Positions 46,705 through 58,063 of a stretch of 64,000 nucleotides of DNA are shown here, piece by piece; position 1 is the stretch's first letter, and every line of letters starts with the position of its first letter. The notes under the pieces were generated by a model, which was not told the origin of the DNA, did not search any database, and was given only the letters and a program-made list of their open reading frames with translations. The DNA is from Erpobdella octoculata (Eukaryota > Annelida > Clitellata > Hirudinida > Erpobdellidae). The position numbers were made by a program, and so were the translations under genes. The stretch is taken from contig OZ022238.1 in assembly GCA_963978895.1 (NCBI GenBank), forward strand, positions 46,038,210 to 46,102,209, written 5' to 3'.

Positions 46705-48324
46705 TTAAACTATCAACTTTAATTTTGCATGTTTTGCGAAAATTTCTTCTACTTTTTGTTTGTCTTTTGAATTTCTCTGAATGATTTCCAAAATACGATC
46801 TGCACAAGGAATAATACACCCTGTAAAGTCAAAATATTTATTGAAAGCTTCTATCAGGTGATCTGCTAGCATCGAATTGTTGAAAAATTTTCTATCGTAA
46901 TAGGAAAGAAGTTTTGGAATCCAATTGAGGTTTAACAATAACTCACGCCATATGGAATCTGAAAGAGGTTCTGAGATCAATCCGGCTACTCGATGACGAG
47001 TGTATTTTGCTTCGTAAACAAATATCTTTAAAAAAAATCTGATGTTTCTGTCCAAGATGCCACCTGCCACTAAACAGCAGAACGTCTTGGCAGTCTCCTT
47101 ACTCAATAAAGAATTGCTGCCATGATTATAAAATCCATCACGAAGGTAATCAAGTATGACAGATTGTTTTTCTTTCATGCTTGAATGATTGTTTTTATTT
47201 TTAGCAAGTCGACGCAGATGTTTAAGACTCAATCTGTACAGGTTCTTTTTTGCGAGATTGTTCTTCATTGAAACTACAATTCCGTCAAAATTGTCGTAGG
47301 TTCCCACCATTTTGGAATTTAAGTTTTTCCAGTGTTTCAAAACATTAGATTGATCAAAACACAGTCCCAAATATTGGAATCGTCTTTTGTGGAACCATGC
47401 AATGGGTGTTTTGTAGTATCCCTGCCAATGACTTAAATCAAGATGTATTAAACGAGGTAAATTATCAATCAATTCGTATATCAGTGGTAGTTCTGAATTA
47501 GTTATCATTCGACAACATTCATTATCGCTTAAATCAAGCTGTTCCAGTTTTGAATGACCAGAAATTGCTGTGACCAAATTTGCTAAAGAACCACCTGTCA
47601 TATTGAACAGAGCCAAAGTTTCAAGGTTACAAGATGCTTTCAACATTTGATAAAAACTGGAGGTAAAAACACAGCAAGATATGCTCAAAACTTTAAGGTT
47701 TTTTTTGTGAAAACAACAGCCTAAAAATTCAGTTAAATCGTATACGTCATCATAATCTCTTAGCTGGTGTTGACAGTCCGTAGAAACGCAACGCAACGTA
47801 AGTATTTGTAAATTCCAACAAGACCAGCCTCTAGGATCGTCTGGTACTAGTTCTTCGCGGAAATAATTTCCATGGTCATAACAATTTATGTCCAAACATA
47901 ACTCTACCAAGTTGTAATATAGAGGTGCACTATAGTAAAAAGATAAAAAAAAGTCTTTTGGAGATGATACAAAATTTTCCCCTATTTTGTGCTCAAAAGA
48001 AATAAATATTTTTTTAAACTTAATGGTGCGGACCATTGAATATAAAATATTAAGAAGTTTTTCAAAAGAAAATTCTTTGAGTATTAGTTCTTGTTGGTTG
48101 TTATTATTAACCAATAATGGTAAGAGATGCCATTGATATATCTCACCGAAACTTTGGCTTCTTGAAATCACTGCTTGAAGAATGTGATTCGGTAGATTTG
48201 AACTTTCTTTCAGTACCAATTTAGGTAATCGTTTGTTATCAAAGAATGTTTCTCTAAAATTGAATAAAACAAAATCTATAGACGAGAGCTTTAACGAAAG
48301 CGGCTGGTATGTGTAACGGGACAT
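46705..48324 (-). CDS. Intronless leucine-rich-repeat protein, ZYG11/ZER1-like
   Basis: An uninterrupted 539-codon frame starting MSRYTYQPLSLKLSS. Residues about 25-60 (LPKLVLKESSNLPNHILQAV) sit where ZYG11-family proteins have a VHL box that binds elongin and CUL2. Residues about 140-330 are leucine-rich repeats (LVELCLDIN, LKVLSISCC, LETLALFNM, LEQLDLSDNECC, LIHLDLSHW, then FQYLGL). The rest is helical, like the ARM-like region of that family (RHRVAGLISEPLSDSIWREL). ZYG11/ZER1 proteins choose Gly/N-degron substrates for CUL2 ubiquitin ligase. It is shorter than the usual 700-800 residues and lacks introns, so a retrocopy or a lineage-specific family is possible. An AT array lies just upstream and a Helitron-type end downstream. 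An F-box/LRR protein is the main alternative. Confidence 0.55.
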   Translation of the reverse strand: MSRYTYQPLSLKLSSIDFVLFNFRETFFDNKRLPKLVLKESSNLPNHILQAVISRSQSFGEIYQWHLLPLLVNNNNQQELILKEFSFEKLLNILYSMVRTIKFKKIFISFEHKIGENFVSSPKDFFLSFYYSAPLYYNLVELCLDINCYDHGNYFREELVPDDPRGWSCWNLQILTLRCVSTDCQHQLRDYDDVYDLTEFLGCCFHKKNLKVLSISCCVFTSSFYQMLKASCNLETLALFNMTGGSLANLVTAISGHSKLEQLDLSDNECCRMITNSELPLIYELIDNLPRLIHLDLSHWQGYYKTPIAWFHKRRFQYLGLCFDQSNVLKHWKNLNSKMVGTYDNFDGIVVSMKNNLAKKNLYRLSLKHLRRLAKNKNNHSSMKEKQSVILDYLRDGFYNHGSNSLLSKETAKTFCCLVAGGILDRNIRFFLKIFVYEAKYTRHRVAGLISEPLSDSIWRELLLNLNWIPKLLSYYDRKFFNNSMLADHLIEAFNKYFDFTGCIIPCADRILEIIQRNSKDKQKVEEIFAKHAKLKLIV

Positions 48325-48467
48325 TTTTACACAAATATAAATATTCCAATACTATTACAAGTTAATTTTATTTTAAAAGCAATTTTGTTTTATGAGCTTC
48401 TTTACAAGAAATACAACATTTATCACCAAAAGTAAATTATATATCTGTGAATTTAATTCAGTGATAT

Positions 48468-48940
<473 letters not shown>

Positions 48941-49166
48941 CTATATTTTCTTCCCAGGTTATGACATTTCCTCCCATCTGAAAAATGAAAATAAATAAAA
49001 TAATGCAGTAGTATGAATTTGTTGTTTTGCAAGAGTTTCTTTCATGTTAAGGTGCAGGAGCTGAGGCTCTCAAAAGTTTATAAAGAGAAAAAATGCGTTA
49101 AGCATTTTTGCCGAATGTTGGATGCCCTTGTTTAACTGCCGGTGAACGAAGTAGCCAGTGTGATGC

Positions 49167-49217
49167 TAACTCTAACCCTAACCCTAACCCAAATCCTAGC
49201 CCTAACTATAACCATAA
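49167..49217. repeat. Interstitial telomere-like repeat
   Basis: AACTCTAACCCTAACCCTAA followed by CCC and degenerate AATCCTAGCCCTAACTATAA units: about three perfect CCCTAA units and four decayed ones. TTAGGG is the usual animal telomere repeat, so this is a short interstitial stretch or the trace of a repaired break. Confidence 0.85.
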
Positions 49218-49558
49218 TAAGCGATGTTATGTTCTAGTGCATCAGTACATCTATCACGTTTTATTTAAATATCTTTTATTTCTTTAAATTGGCATTTTTA
49301 CATCGGAAGATTATTTGGGATCTAATGTATCAAATTTGCAGACACTAAAGGATTGAATTCAACTGCGCGCGTTCATAAAATATATCTTCGCTTCCTAACA
49401 GCGCAGCCTTTGAACGTTTATTTAGTATTGCTGGCATGATATTGACGCCACGGAGATGCAAAATGGCTGACACTTTGTTTAATCTTATGGTATTTTTGAA
49501 GAGCCGTTTCAGTGTTAACAATTTTTCTACATCTTTGTGATTCAAGTTTTATGTATGA

Positions 49559-50376
49559 ACTAGCGGGGTTACCCGGCGTTCCCGGGGTTTTTAGAGGTTT
49601 TTCTAATGTTTGTCTCTCTCGCTCCCGTTCCCTTCTCCACTTTCCCGTTTTCGTAGCGTTCCCGGTCGCTTTTCCGCTCTCGGTCGTTTTCCAGCTCCCG
49701 GTCGCTTTCCCGCTCAGAAGTTTTGTTATCGATTTTCTCTCTTGCTCGCGTTTCCTTCCAAGCTTGCTCTCCCGATTCCAGTCGCTTTCCGCGTTCCCGG
49801 TCGCTTTCCGCGTTCCCGGTCGCTTTCCCGTTCCCGGTCGCTTTCCCGTTCCCGGTCGCTTTCCCGTTCCCGGTCGCTTTCCCGTTCCCGCTCACGCTTG
49901 CTCTCCCGTTCCCGGTCATGCTTGCTCTCCCATTCCCGGTCACGGTTGCTCTCCCGTTCCCGTTCCCGTTCCCGCTCATTTTCTCTTTTACATTCTTTCA
50001 TAACTTCTGTTAGCCTATAAAACGTAAAATAGATTTGCTAAGACTATATATATATATGAATATTTGTGGGTTAGTTTGTCTATTATAGAAACGGGAAAGA
50101 GACCCGGAACGGACAGCAAGCGGGAACGGAAAAGCAAGCGTGAGCGGGAATGGGAGAGCAAACGTGAGCGGGAACGGGACAGCGACCGGGAACGGGAAAT
50201 CGACCGGGAGCGGGAAAGCGACCGGGAGCGGGAAAGCGACCGGCAGCGGGAAAACGACCAAAAACGGGAAAGCGAACAGGAGTGGGAAAGCAGGTGGGAA
50301 AGGAAACGGGAGAGAAAGAGACAAACATTAGAAAAACCTCTAAAAAACCTGGGCAACGCCGGGTATCTCCGCTAGT
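49559..50376. mobile_element. Foldback element with two outward-facing Helitron-type ends
   Basis: The left end ACTAGCGGGGTTACCCGGCG and the right end CAACGCCGGGTATCTCCGCT followed by AGT are inverted copies, as are the next bases (TTTTTAGAGGTTTTTCTAAT on the left, its reverse on the right). The arms then consist of 18-bp-like units, TTCCCGGTCGCTTTCCCG on the left (to about 49990) and the reverse complement on the right (from about 50085), with AT-rich DNA between. Long SRSRSLSRS-type frames are repeat artefacts. Either two Helitron ends joined head to head or a distinct foldback family. Confidence 0.65.
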
Positions 50377-50448
50377 ACATACATAAACACATACATGCAC
50401 ATACACATACATACATACACACATACATACGCACATACATATATATAT

Positions 50449-50660
50449 AGTTCCCGCTCGCTCACCCGCTCCGCTCCGCTCATTTTGTGACGGATTTCAA
50501 AATTTTTATTCTATTTTTGATTTCCATTGACTCTCAAGGTTGTGTGAAAATTTCATTACGATCGGATGAATGGTGTAGCAATGCATAAAAGACATTAACA
50601 TATATACATATATACATATATACATATATACAAACATTCATTTTTATATATATAGATAAA
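50449..50660 (+). repeat. Dispersed repeat, second copy
   Basis: Matches 44879-45078 from GTTCCCGCTCGCTCACCCGC to ACAAACATTCATTTTTATAT, again preceded by AT/GTAT simple sequence. No coding content. Confidence 0.8.
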
Positions 50661-50678
50661 ATAACACTTTGTTTTCAT

Positions 50679-50905
50679 CAAGGATATCTTGATATAACAA
50701 CTGGATCCACAACCTACTCTAGTAGGCCTAATGTTTTATCGCTTCTTATATCATAATTATAAATAAATTGATGTAACAAACTAAAAAACCATAGTAGTTA
50801 TATCATATTTCACCAAATTTTGATGTAACTATGACGTAATTGACTGAACTGTCTAGGCCTACTAGAGTAGGTTGTGGATCCAGTTGTTATATCAAGATAT
50901 CCTTG
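50679..50905. mobile_element. 227-bp MITE with 8-bp target duplication
   Basis: The ends are near-perfect inverted repeats of about 55 bases, starting CAAGGATATCTTGATATAAC and including GGATCCACAACCTACTCTAG. GTTTTCAT flanks it on both sides (50671-50678 and 50906-50913). An 8-bp duplication points to a hAT-driven MITE. The AT-rich middle has no gene. The almost identical arms suggest recent insertion. Confidence 0.85.
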
Positions 50906-50971
50906 GTTTTCATTATTAAATTTTATTTTATATCGATTAAATGCAAATTTGTTTTGTTTTTAGTTGCATGA

Positions 50972-51089
<118 letters not shown>

Positions 51090-51185
51090 TAGCGAATCTA
51101 GGGAAGGGCCCGTGGGGCCCGGGTCCCCTCCTTAGAGTTTTCAAAAAATAAATAACTTGTACTTTTTAACTTAAAGTTTTTGTCT

Positions 51186-51748
51186 CTGTATCCTGAGGCT
51201 TTATCTCAACTAAATTCACTTCTGGACCATCAATAGTTCTGACTACTGCAATTCTCTATACTATGGTCTTCCTGACACTACCCTCTATCCTCTCTCTAAA
51301 GCCTTCAACTCGGCTGCTCGCTTAGTTTCTCGCACCTCCTACTCCTCTCACATCTCTCCATCTCTTGTTCTTCTCCATTGGCTTCCTCTCAGATATAGGG
51401 TGATTTTTAAAATCTGTTTAATAATGTACAAAATAAAAAATTGCCTTTCTCCTCTCTACTTAACTAATTTAATACATATCCCTACTAAGTCTGGTCTTCG
51501 TTCTTCTTCTCGTAATCACTCTCGCATCTTCACTATTAAGCATTCTTTTGCTAAACGCTCTTTCTCCTACTCTGGTCCCTATCTCTGGAACTCTCTTCCT
51601 TCTTCTCTTACTAACTCTACTTCTCTCACAGTTTTTCGTCGTGGACTTAAAACATATCTGTTTACTAAGTTCACGACCGAGCGCTATTGAACACTGCGGA
51701 AATAGCGCTATACAAATAAAAATTGATTGATTGATTGATTGATAATTG
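51186..51748 (+). pseudogene. 5'-truncated L2-like LINE with (TTGA)n tail
   Basis: One frame is open to the stop at 51690: DYCNSLYYGLPDTTLYPLSK, LLHWLPLRYRVIFKIC, then GPYLWNSLPSSLTN and VFRRGLKTYLF. This is the post-polymerase domain of L2-clade elements (LDYCNSL, HWLP---RI-FK, WN-LP--LR, FK--LKT-LF). The palm domain is missing. It ends with TTGATTGATTGATTGATTGA at about 51724-51744, the usual L2-type simple tail. It differs in sequence from the L2-like copy at 15.9 kb. Confidence 0.8.
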
Positions 51749-52176
51749 GCAGATATTTAAGAATTTCGGGCCTTTTTCAAACCGATTCAATACAAAATAT
51801 AATTCAAATAATATCTCAAAAAACATTTAGACTTTCACGGGCAGGTCCAGCAAAAAAGTTGAAAATGACACCTTCCTTTTTCTAAATAGGTTAAGACGGC
51901 TCAAAAACAAATGCGGTAACTGCTTGAAAGTTGTAATGGAAGGTACACATTCGTTTAAGGCTAATTTTTAAATTTAACGATTAAAAATTTTTACATCTTA
52001 AAAGCTTGTATTCATTTTTATACAAGTATTTTAAATTTTCTGAGTGATGCATTAATAAATTTTTATTATTTGACTCCTAAAATGTGAGTTGTAATGCCTC
52101 TGCATATCTTTTTGTTTAAAAAAATTATATGTTGTAGAGGAAACTTTTTTTTTAAATTTAAAAACTTTTCAGAATC

Positions 52177-53018
52177 ATGCCAGGTACGAAAGAAAAATAC
52201 CAGACTAGTGATTGTAAACTGAAAGTTGTTGCTAGAGCGGAGGACACGAGCAACAGAAAAGCAACACGAGAATATAATGTTGGCGATATTCGACTAACAA
52301 AGACCATAACACCATCTGGCGCAAAGACTGTTTTGATTGCAACTACGGGACACGAGAGGCCGTGCTTTAACCGTTGTCCTTGCTTGCACTGCCAGTGGAT
52401 TGTAGTTAAATCCTATGATTATCTTTAAAAAGGTAACAATGCCACGCAAAAAATTTTTCTCGACGTGGTTGTAGTTTGCAATAAAAAGGGTTGGAAGATT
52501 TTCTTCGGCAAAGTCTTTGCTGATTGCTGACGCACTGACTGCTCATAAAGATCAAAACGTCCAAAGCCTTTTAAATCAAATTGGAGCCCACATACCAATT
52601 ATAATTAGTGGTTTTACCTCCAAATTACAATTACTAGATATAGCAGTCAATAAACCGTTTAAACAATTTGTCAGACAAGAATGGGACAAATGGATGCAGT
52701 CTGAGGATGCGACTGAAGAGAGCATCTCACTCCGAAGTGTGCCAATAGGTGGCTTCGGGTTAGGAAAAGATAACTCCAAATACAATTTGCAATGGTTTTA
52801 ATGGGATTGCTCATCATAATAACGAAACACATTCAAACACTAGTGAAACCAGAGAAGCGGACAGAGACGACGACTTGTTGTCATATAAACTTGAGAATAA
52901 GCGTCTGCTTGCTGCTCAAAAATATAATGAATTCAGTGACAAACGCTCTGACTTTGATGGGTTTGAAGTTTTAGAGGATGAAAAGGCCGGCAGCAGTGTG
53001 AAGCAAGAAACATTTTAA
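52177..53018 (+). pseudogene. Internally deleted pogo/Tigger-like transposase
   Basis: The 5' frame starts MPGTKEKYQTSDCKLKVVAR and continues NRKATREYNV: a helix-turn-helix like the Brinker/pogo DNA-binding domain. A second frame (about 52500-52801) reads SLLIADALTAHKDQNV, then IPIIISGFTSKLQLLDIAVN and NKPFKQFVRQEWDKWM, the second half of the pogo DDE domain (L--DS--AHLT, IPGG-TS-LQPLDV--NKPFK). A third frame gives an acidic tail to the stop at 53018. The first catalytic Asp region is deleted and the frames differ. Pogo-like transposases move DNA to TA sites; this one cannot. Confidence 0.75.
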
Positions 53019-53399
53019 CTAAGTTTATTTGTGATGTTTATAAGTCTAAATAAGCTTGTATTCATTTATGTTGTGTGTTTATAAATCAAAATAAACTTTT
53101 ATTAATTTGTATGTTTTTTTCATTAACATGAGTACAGTGCCGATAGAGAAAAAAGTTAAAGAAATATTTTTAATAGTAGGAATAATAGAAAAGGACTTAA
53201 GAACAGAATAAAACACAGAAGTAGATAAAGATAGATTAATTGAATCAAGTAAGACTGAATAAAAAATTAAAAATAGATCTTTATAAATATGAGTGAAAAT
53301 AAGATCCAAAGAGCAAGTAGAGGAAAACATAGCGTTAATAATTTTAGTAAGATAGTCAAGTGTGTGATATGAGAGAAAGAAGTTAAACTTCGAGTCAAA

Positions 53400-54130
53400 A
53401 AATTACTATTTTAAGCAAGGAGGCCCAAATGTTTACTCCAAAATGTTTGTTGCTTTGCTGCAAAATGCTGGTTGCTTTGTCCCCAGTAGGCTCGTTCTGT
53501 AAACCGGCTCTGGTCAAAGGGTTCCAACGTATGGCTCAAACAAGCAAGCACATTATTGCTTTTTTTAAATTAACAAAAAAAGTGATGGTTCATTTCTCTA
53601 CAGAAAAGTTTAATTTTTTAAAATTTCAATAACTCTTATTCTATAATTTATTCAAATTTTGTCCAATCGATTTAATAATTTAATAGAATGTAAAATTTTT
53701 AACGGCAAATAAACCGACCAAATTTCAGCTTGATTTAACAATAAGAAGTTAGTTTTTTAAGCTTCAAAAGGTCCCAACTTGAGTACTGCACGGACCGCGC
53801 TTTTATATTTTGACAAATATAGGCACTTTATCGAAACTGGTGAAAGAATTAATATTATGAGTTTAAAAATAAACAACTGTTTTTAATTTTTTAATTTTTT
53901 CACTAGACCTTTCTAGGTAGCAAATGTTCACCTTGCCAAATTTAATAAAAATTCCTTTATTGGTTCTGGAGTTAAATAATTACAAACATTACCACTTTGT
54001 GCTGTTTATACTAGATCAATATTACTAGAAATTTGGACAACACTTATTTTTTTCAAATGTTTTCAAAAAAAGATGATTGAAAATTGAAAATTCTGTTTAT
54101 TTTTATTTTTGTTAGTATAAAAAAATAAAT
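53400..54130. repeat. Paralogous flank of HSP70-like pseudogene H3
   Basis: Matches 18960-19857 in several blocks (CCGGCTCTGGTCAAAGGGTT near 53503, TTTTCACTAGACCTTTCTAG near 53897, GATCAATATTACTAGAAATT near 54016) and precedes the same 3' end of the HSP70-like family. No gene. Confidence 0.6.
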
Positions 54131-54134
54131 TTAT

Positions 54135-55245
54135 TTATGATAATAAATTTCTTCTAGCAGCAACAGCAGCTCCAATAGCAAGAATTTCTTCTGGATCAAA
54201 TTTATAGTTTGGTGTTTGTCCAAATGTTTCTCCAACCATATCTTGGACCTTAAAAAAATAAATCTTAGTTGCAATTAACCGCTTTTCTGCACATTTCATT
54301 TATATAAAAAAAATGGTTATAACAAAGTTCTGCTTGTCAACAATTTGTTTTCTTACTCCAGCATTATAACACACACCGTTATTACAAAACACACTCTGCT
54401 ACAACTAGATTTTACTGTAGCTATCATAAAAAAAACTTGAACACCTTTAGCATTCTTGTTATTCTGCCAACTAACAAAACCTCATTAATGTCCTTCTTAG
54501 TAATTTTGGCTAATTCAGTGGCCTTTTTAATGCTCTCTTCACACAAAAAATTGTCCTTTTAAGCAAGTCATCGTCAAAAAGTTCTCTATTGATCATTATG
54601 TCACCAGTCGAATAGGCTTCCATAAGCCCATTTTTTGATTTGATTATGGAAACCTCAAATTTTCCTTCACCAAAATGGTAAACAGCAGTTCTAAAAAAAC
54701 AAAAGTACAATATTAATCTGATATATCAAACATTTGCAAACAATAATTATAACTGGTAAATAAAAATCCACAGCTTGTAACTAACACTTTATCACTAGAA
54801 GTAGTTTCATTAGAATCAAGAGCAAGTGCAGCAGCAATTGGTTCTCTGATCACATCAATCCGTTCAAATCCAGCAAGTTTGCCAGCTTTATTGAGTTGCT
54901 ATTTATTTCAATAACAATTTAATTAAAATTGCTAACAATAATTAAAACAAAACGTTTGTAACAAAATTAGATGGTTACCTTATAATCAGAACTATAACTT
55001 GGAACAGTGACGACAGGATAATCAACTTTATCCTTAAGACTCTTTTCTGTGGATGATTGAAATAAAAATAATGTTTATATACAATTTTTTAATTAATCAT
55101 TTAATTACAAAAATTAACCAGCTAAAATGTTTATCTTTTTAAAAAGTTGTGCAGCAATCTCATATGGTTGATATATTCCAATGTCTGGGACTTTGGCCAT
55201 CAGTATATCATTTTTTCCTTCTATTACTTCGAGTTTTCTGTTTTT
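54135..55245 (-). pseudogene. HSP70-like pseudogene H3 (exon 6/7 fusion)
   Basis: The last exon (54248-54135) ends [17 protein letters not shown] then a stop. Upstream, exon 6 sequence [16 protein letters not shown] to MINRELFDD is fused straight to the middle of exon 7 (DLLKRTIF), and a single-base loss then shifts the frame; the joint lies at a GACGAT word present in both exons, so a microhomology deletion removed intron 6. Exons 5 (about 54785-54898), 4 (54981-55048) and 3 (55124-55245) remain, with [23 protein letters not shown] and [17 protein letters not shown]. No exons 1-2 were found. Confidence 0.8.
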
Positions 55246-55631
55246 CCTTTTTTATATTAAATTAAAACTTAAATAAATGTTTAATATTGTAATAACGTTT
55301 CAAATTTACATTATCAAAAAATTTCTGATGTACCGTAAAACGGGAAGTAATTTTGGCCCAAATTAATTTTTTTGTTTAAATTGCTTTGACCTTCCATACA
55401 ACCAAACAAAAACGTTTTTCACCCAAACCTACTTCGGAGTGTTAACTTCTATTTCGGTAGTTCAGGGGAACTTTGGTCATTGAAAACCGCATTTGAAAGT
55501 AGTAATAAAAATTTCTTCGTAATTGTTGTGTGTTGAAATTAAATGTGGAAATTTTTAGACAAGTTAGAACTTTGAAACTTGTAGCATAGACTTTAGCCAC
55601 CCACCAAAACAATCTATATTATAAAAGCTTC

Positions 55632-56164
55632 GTCACTCACTCACTCACTCACTCACTCACTCACTCACTCACTCACTCACTCACTCACTCACTCACTCAC
55701 TCACTCACTCACTCACTCACTCACTCACTCACTCACTCACTCACTCACTCACTCACTCACTCACTCTCACTCACTCACTCACTCACTCACTCACTCACTC
55801 ACTCACTCACTCACTCACTCACTCACTCACTCACTCACTCACTCACTCACTCACTCACTCACTCACTCACTCACTCACTCACTCACTCACTCACTCACTC
55901 ACTCACTCACTCACTCACTCACTCACTCACTCACTCACTCACTCACTCACTCACTCACTCACTCACTCACTCACTCACTCACTCACTCACTCACTCACTC
56001 ACTCACTCACTCACTCACTCACTCACTCACTCACTCACTCACTCACTCACTCACTCACTCACTCACTCACTCACTCACTCACTCACTCACTCACTCACTC
56101 ACTCACTCACTCACTCACTCACTCACTCACTCACTCACTCACTCACTCACTCACTCACTCACTC
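55632..56164. repeat. (TCAC)n microsatellite, ~530 bp
   Basis: Nearly pure TCAC units with one CTCTCA interruption near 55765. It follows the word AAAAGCTTCG. Its length and purity suggest recent expansion; assembly length may be inaccurate. Confidence 0.98.
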
Positions 56165-56369
56165 ATTTCTTAACGAATGGGTTAACATCAGAAACACAGC
56201 AACAACATGTTTTGCAGGCTATATCTCAACTTGAGGATATTGGGATTAAGGTACAGTCAAATCTTGATCTGCAAACTAGTATTTAAACATTATTGTTTCT
56301 TTAATGAGTTGTTATAATTAAAATTTAAAACTCTTAAGTGATTTCCTTGGTGATGGATGGTCATCCAGC

Positions 56370-57255
56370 TAATATATCTTCAAGTGCGATGCGCCGGCGT
56401 GTCCGCTATTGTTGAATACGACCTACGAGCCGGGAGGGATAGAAATCCGAGCACGGAAATCGCGATGTCTCAGAAACGGTAATATCCAGCTACCTGAGAT
56501 TTTACAGGTACACGGGGGTCAGTGAGACCTACTTCCGATGCCAACCGGAAATCTGTGCGACCACGCCCACTTCCGATTTTGGGCTATAAGCGCTTGAGGA
56601 TTCGACGTTGAATATCACCTGAACCACGTGACCTTGAAAAACCAAACTCAAAAGGAACATAGGGGTTTATATGCCCTAATTTGAGTTTGAATCGCAGAGT
56701 TACGTGATTTCCGCTTACGGAGTTATGATCGCTCTAAAATCGGTACCCCGGATTCGGCATTATTTTTTGGCCCACGCTACAGCCAACAGGCGTAACGGAG
56801 ATGCACTCTATACGAGAAGACGACCCTTAAATGGGACCACATGATGGGGATAAAATTTTTCAAATTCGTATTCCAGAAATGGATTTATGGGCGTTCAAAG
56901 ATGGCGGTTTTTTTTTCAATTTTGGGCTATAAAAGTTTGCGAACTCGACATCGGATATCTCCGGAACCATATGACCTTGAAAAACCAAACTCAAAAGAAA
57001 CATAGGAGTCCATGTGTCCTAACTGGAGTTTAAATCGCAAGGTCACGTGATTTCCGGTTCCGGAGTTATGGGCGCTCAAAAATTGATAACCCCGATTTGT
57101 CACTATTTTTTGACCCACGCTTCAGCCACCCCATCAGGCGACACGGAGCTGCACTCTACATGAGAAGACGATCTCTGAATGGGCCCATCTGATTGGTGGT
57201 AAAATTTTTCAAATCTGTTTTTCAGAAATGGATTTATGGGCGTTCAAAGATGGCT
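56370..57255. repeat. GC-richer block with two ~335-bp tandem units
   Basis: Units at about 56577-56910 and 56922-57257 align throughout: TTTTGGGCTATAA, GACCTTGAAAAACCAAACTC, TCACGTGATTTCCG, TGACCCACGCT, GGAGATGCACTCTA-type, GAGAAGACGA and CAGAAATGGATTTATGGGCG. They differ by about 20 percent. The 56370-56576 stretch before them is similar in composition (GATGCGCCGGCGTGTCCGCT). No intact coding frame; the origin is unknown. Confidence 0.85.
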
Positions 57256-57269
57256 GTTTTAAAAAATAA

Positions 57270-58063
57270 ACAAAAAATAATATAAAGTATAAATTTAAAA
57301 AAAAACAATGCTCGTATACTAATGTATAAAATCACTTATTGCATGAAAATCAGTCACAAATCATACAAACTGTGTTTGAAAATGTTAAAAATTAAAACCA
57401 AACACTTCGGAAATCTATTTTTAGCTATATATTCCGAAATACCTTGGCTATGCGAGTTGTTGTCCAACACTTTGTCATGACTGGTCTCACTGACAAGTGG
57501 CAGTTGTGTTGCCATTTCAAGAAAAATTAAAGTACTAAACGCACTGCGTACTCTTTGGAGTTCCTACTACAATTGTTCCGTCCAGTAAGCTCGAATTCGC
57601 AACAAAGTAACTGCTTAAACGTTGTTATGGGGAAGTAGACACTCGTTTTAGGCTAATTTTTAAGTTTAGCGATTAAACGTTTTTACATACTAAAAGCTTG
57701 TATTCATTATTAAATGTTTTATTTAACTTCACTTTCTTTCTGTTTGTTTGACTGTGGTAACCAAATCTTTGAAACAAAAATTCACCTACTTTTCGACAAC
57801 CTAGAGCTCTAAAACTGTCAGGAAAGATTTATTTTGGATGTCAATACATGAATTGAATGTTTCAGACATGAAATAGGCCTTAAATCAATTAATATTAATT
57901 CCTGACATCTAGCGACTGTATAATTGTTTATGTACAAGTCGATAGAGGTTCGTTGACTCAGATAAAGAGGCAAATAAAAGCATTTTAAAATAAATTTATT
58001 TTTTATCTTTGCCTCTGCATCTTTTTGTTTTATAAAATCATATGTTGTATAAGAAACGCTAAG
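57270..58063. other. No recognised gene
   Basis: AT-rich DNA. The end (about 57960-58060, TTGCCTCTGCATCTTTTTGT and TCATATGTTGTATAAGAAAC) is a dispersed word also found at about 20110-20175 and 52095-52145. Confidence 0.55.

Noticed and set aside
49512..50436. Arginine/serine- and glutamate-rich open frames resembling SR proteins
   Set aside because: They arise from tandem CCCGGTCGCTTT units in a foldback element; several frames on both strands are open at once.
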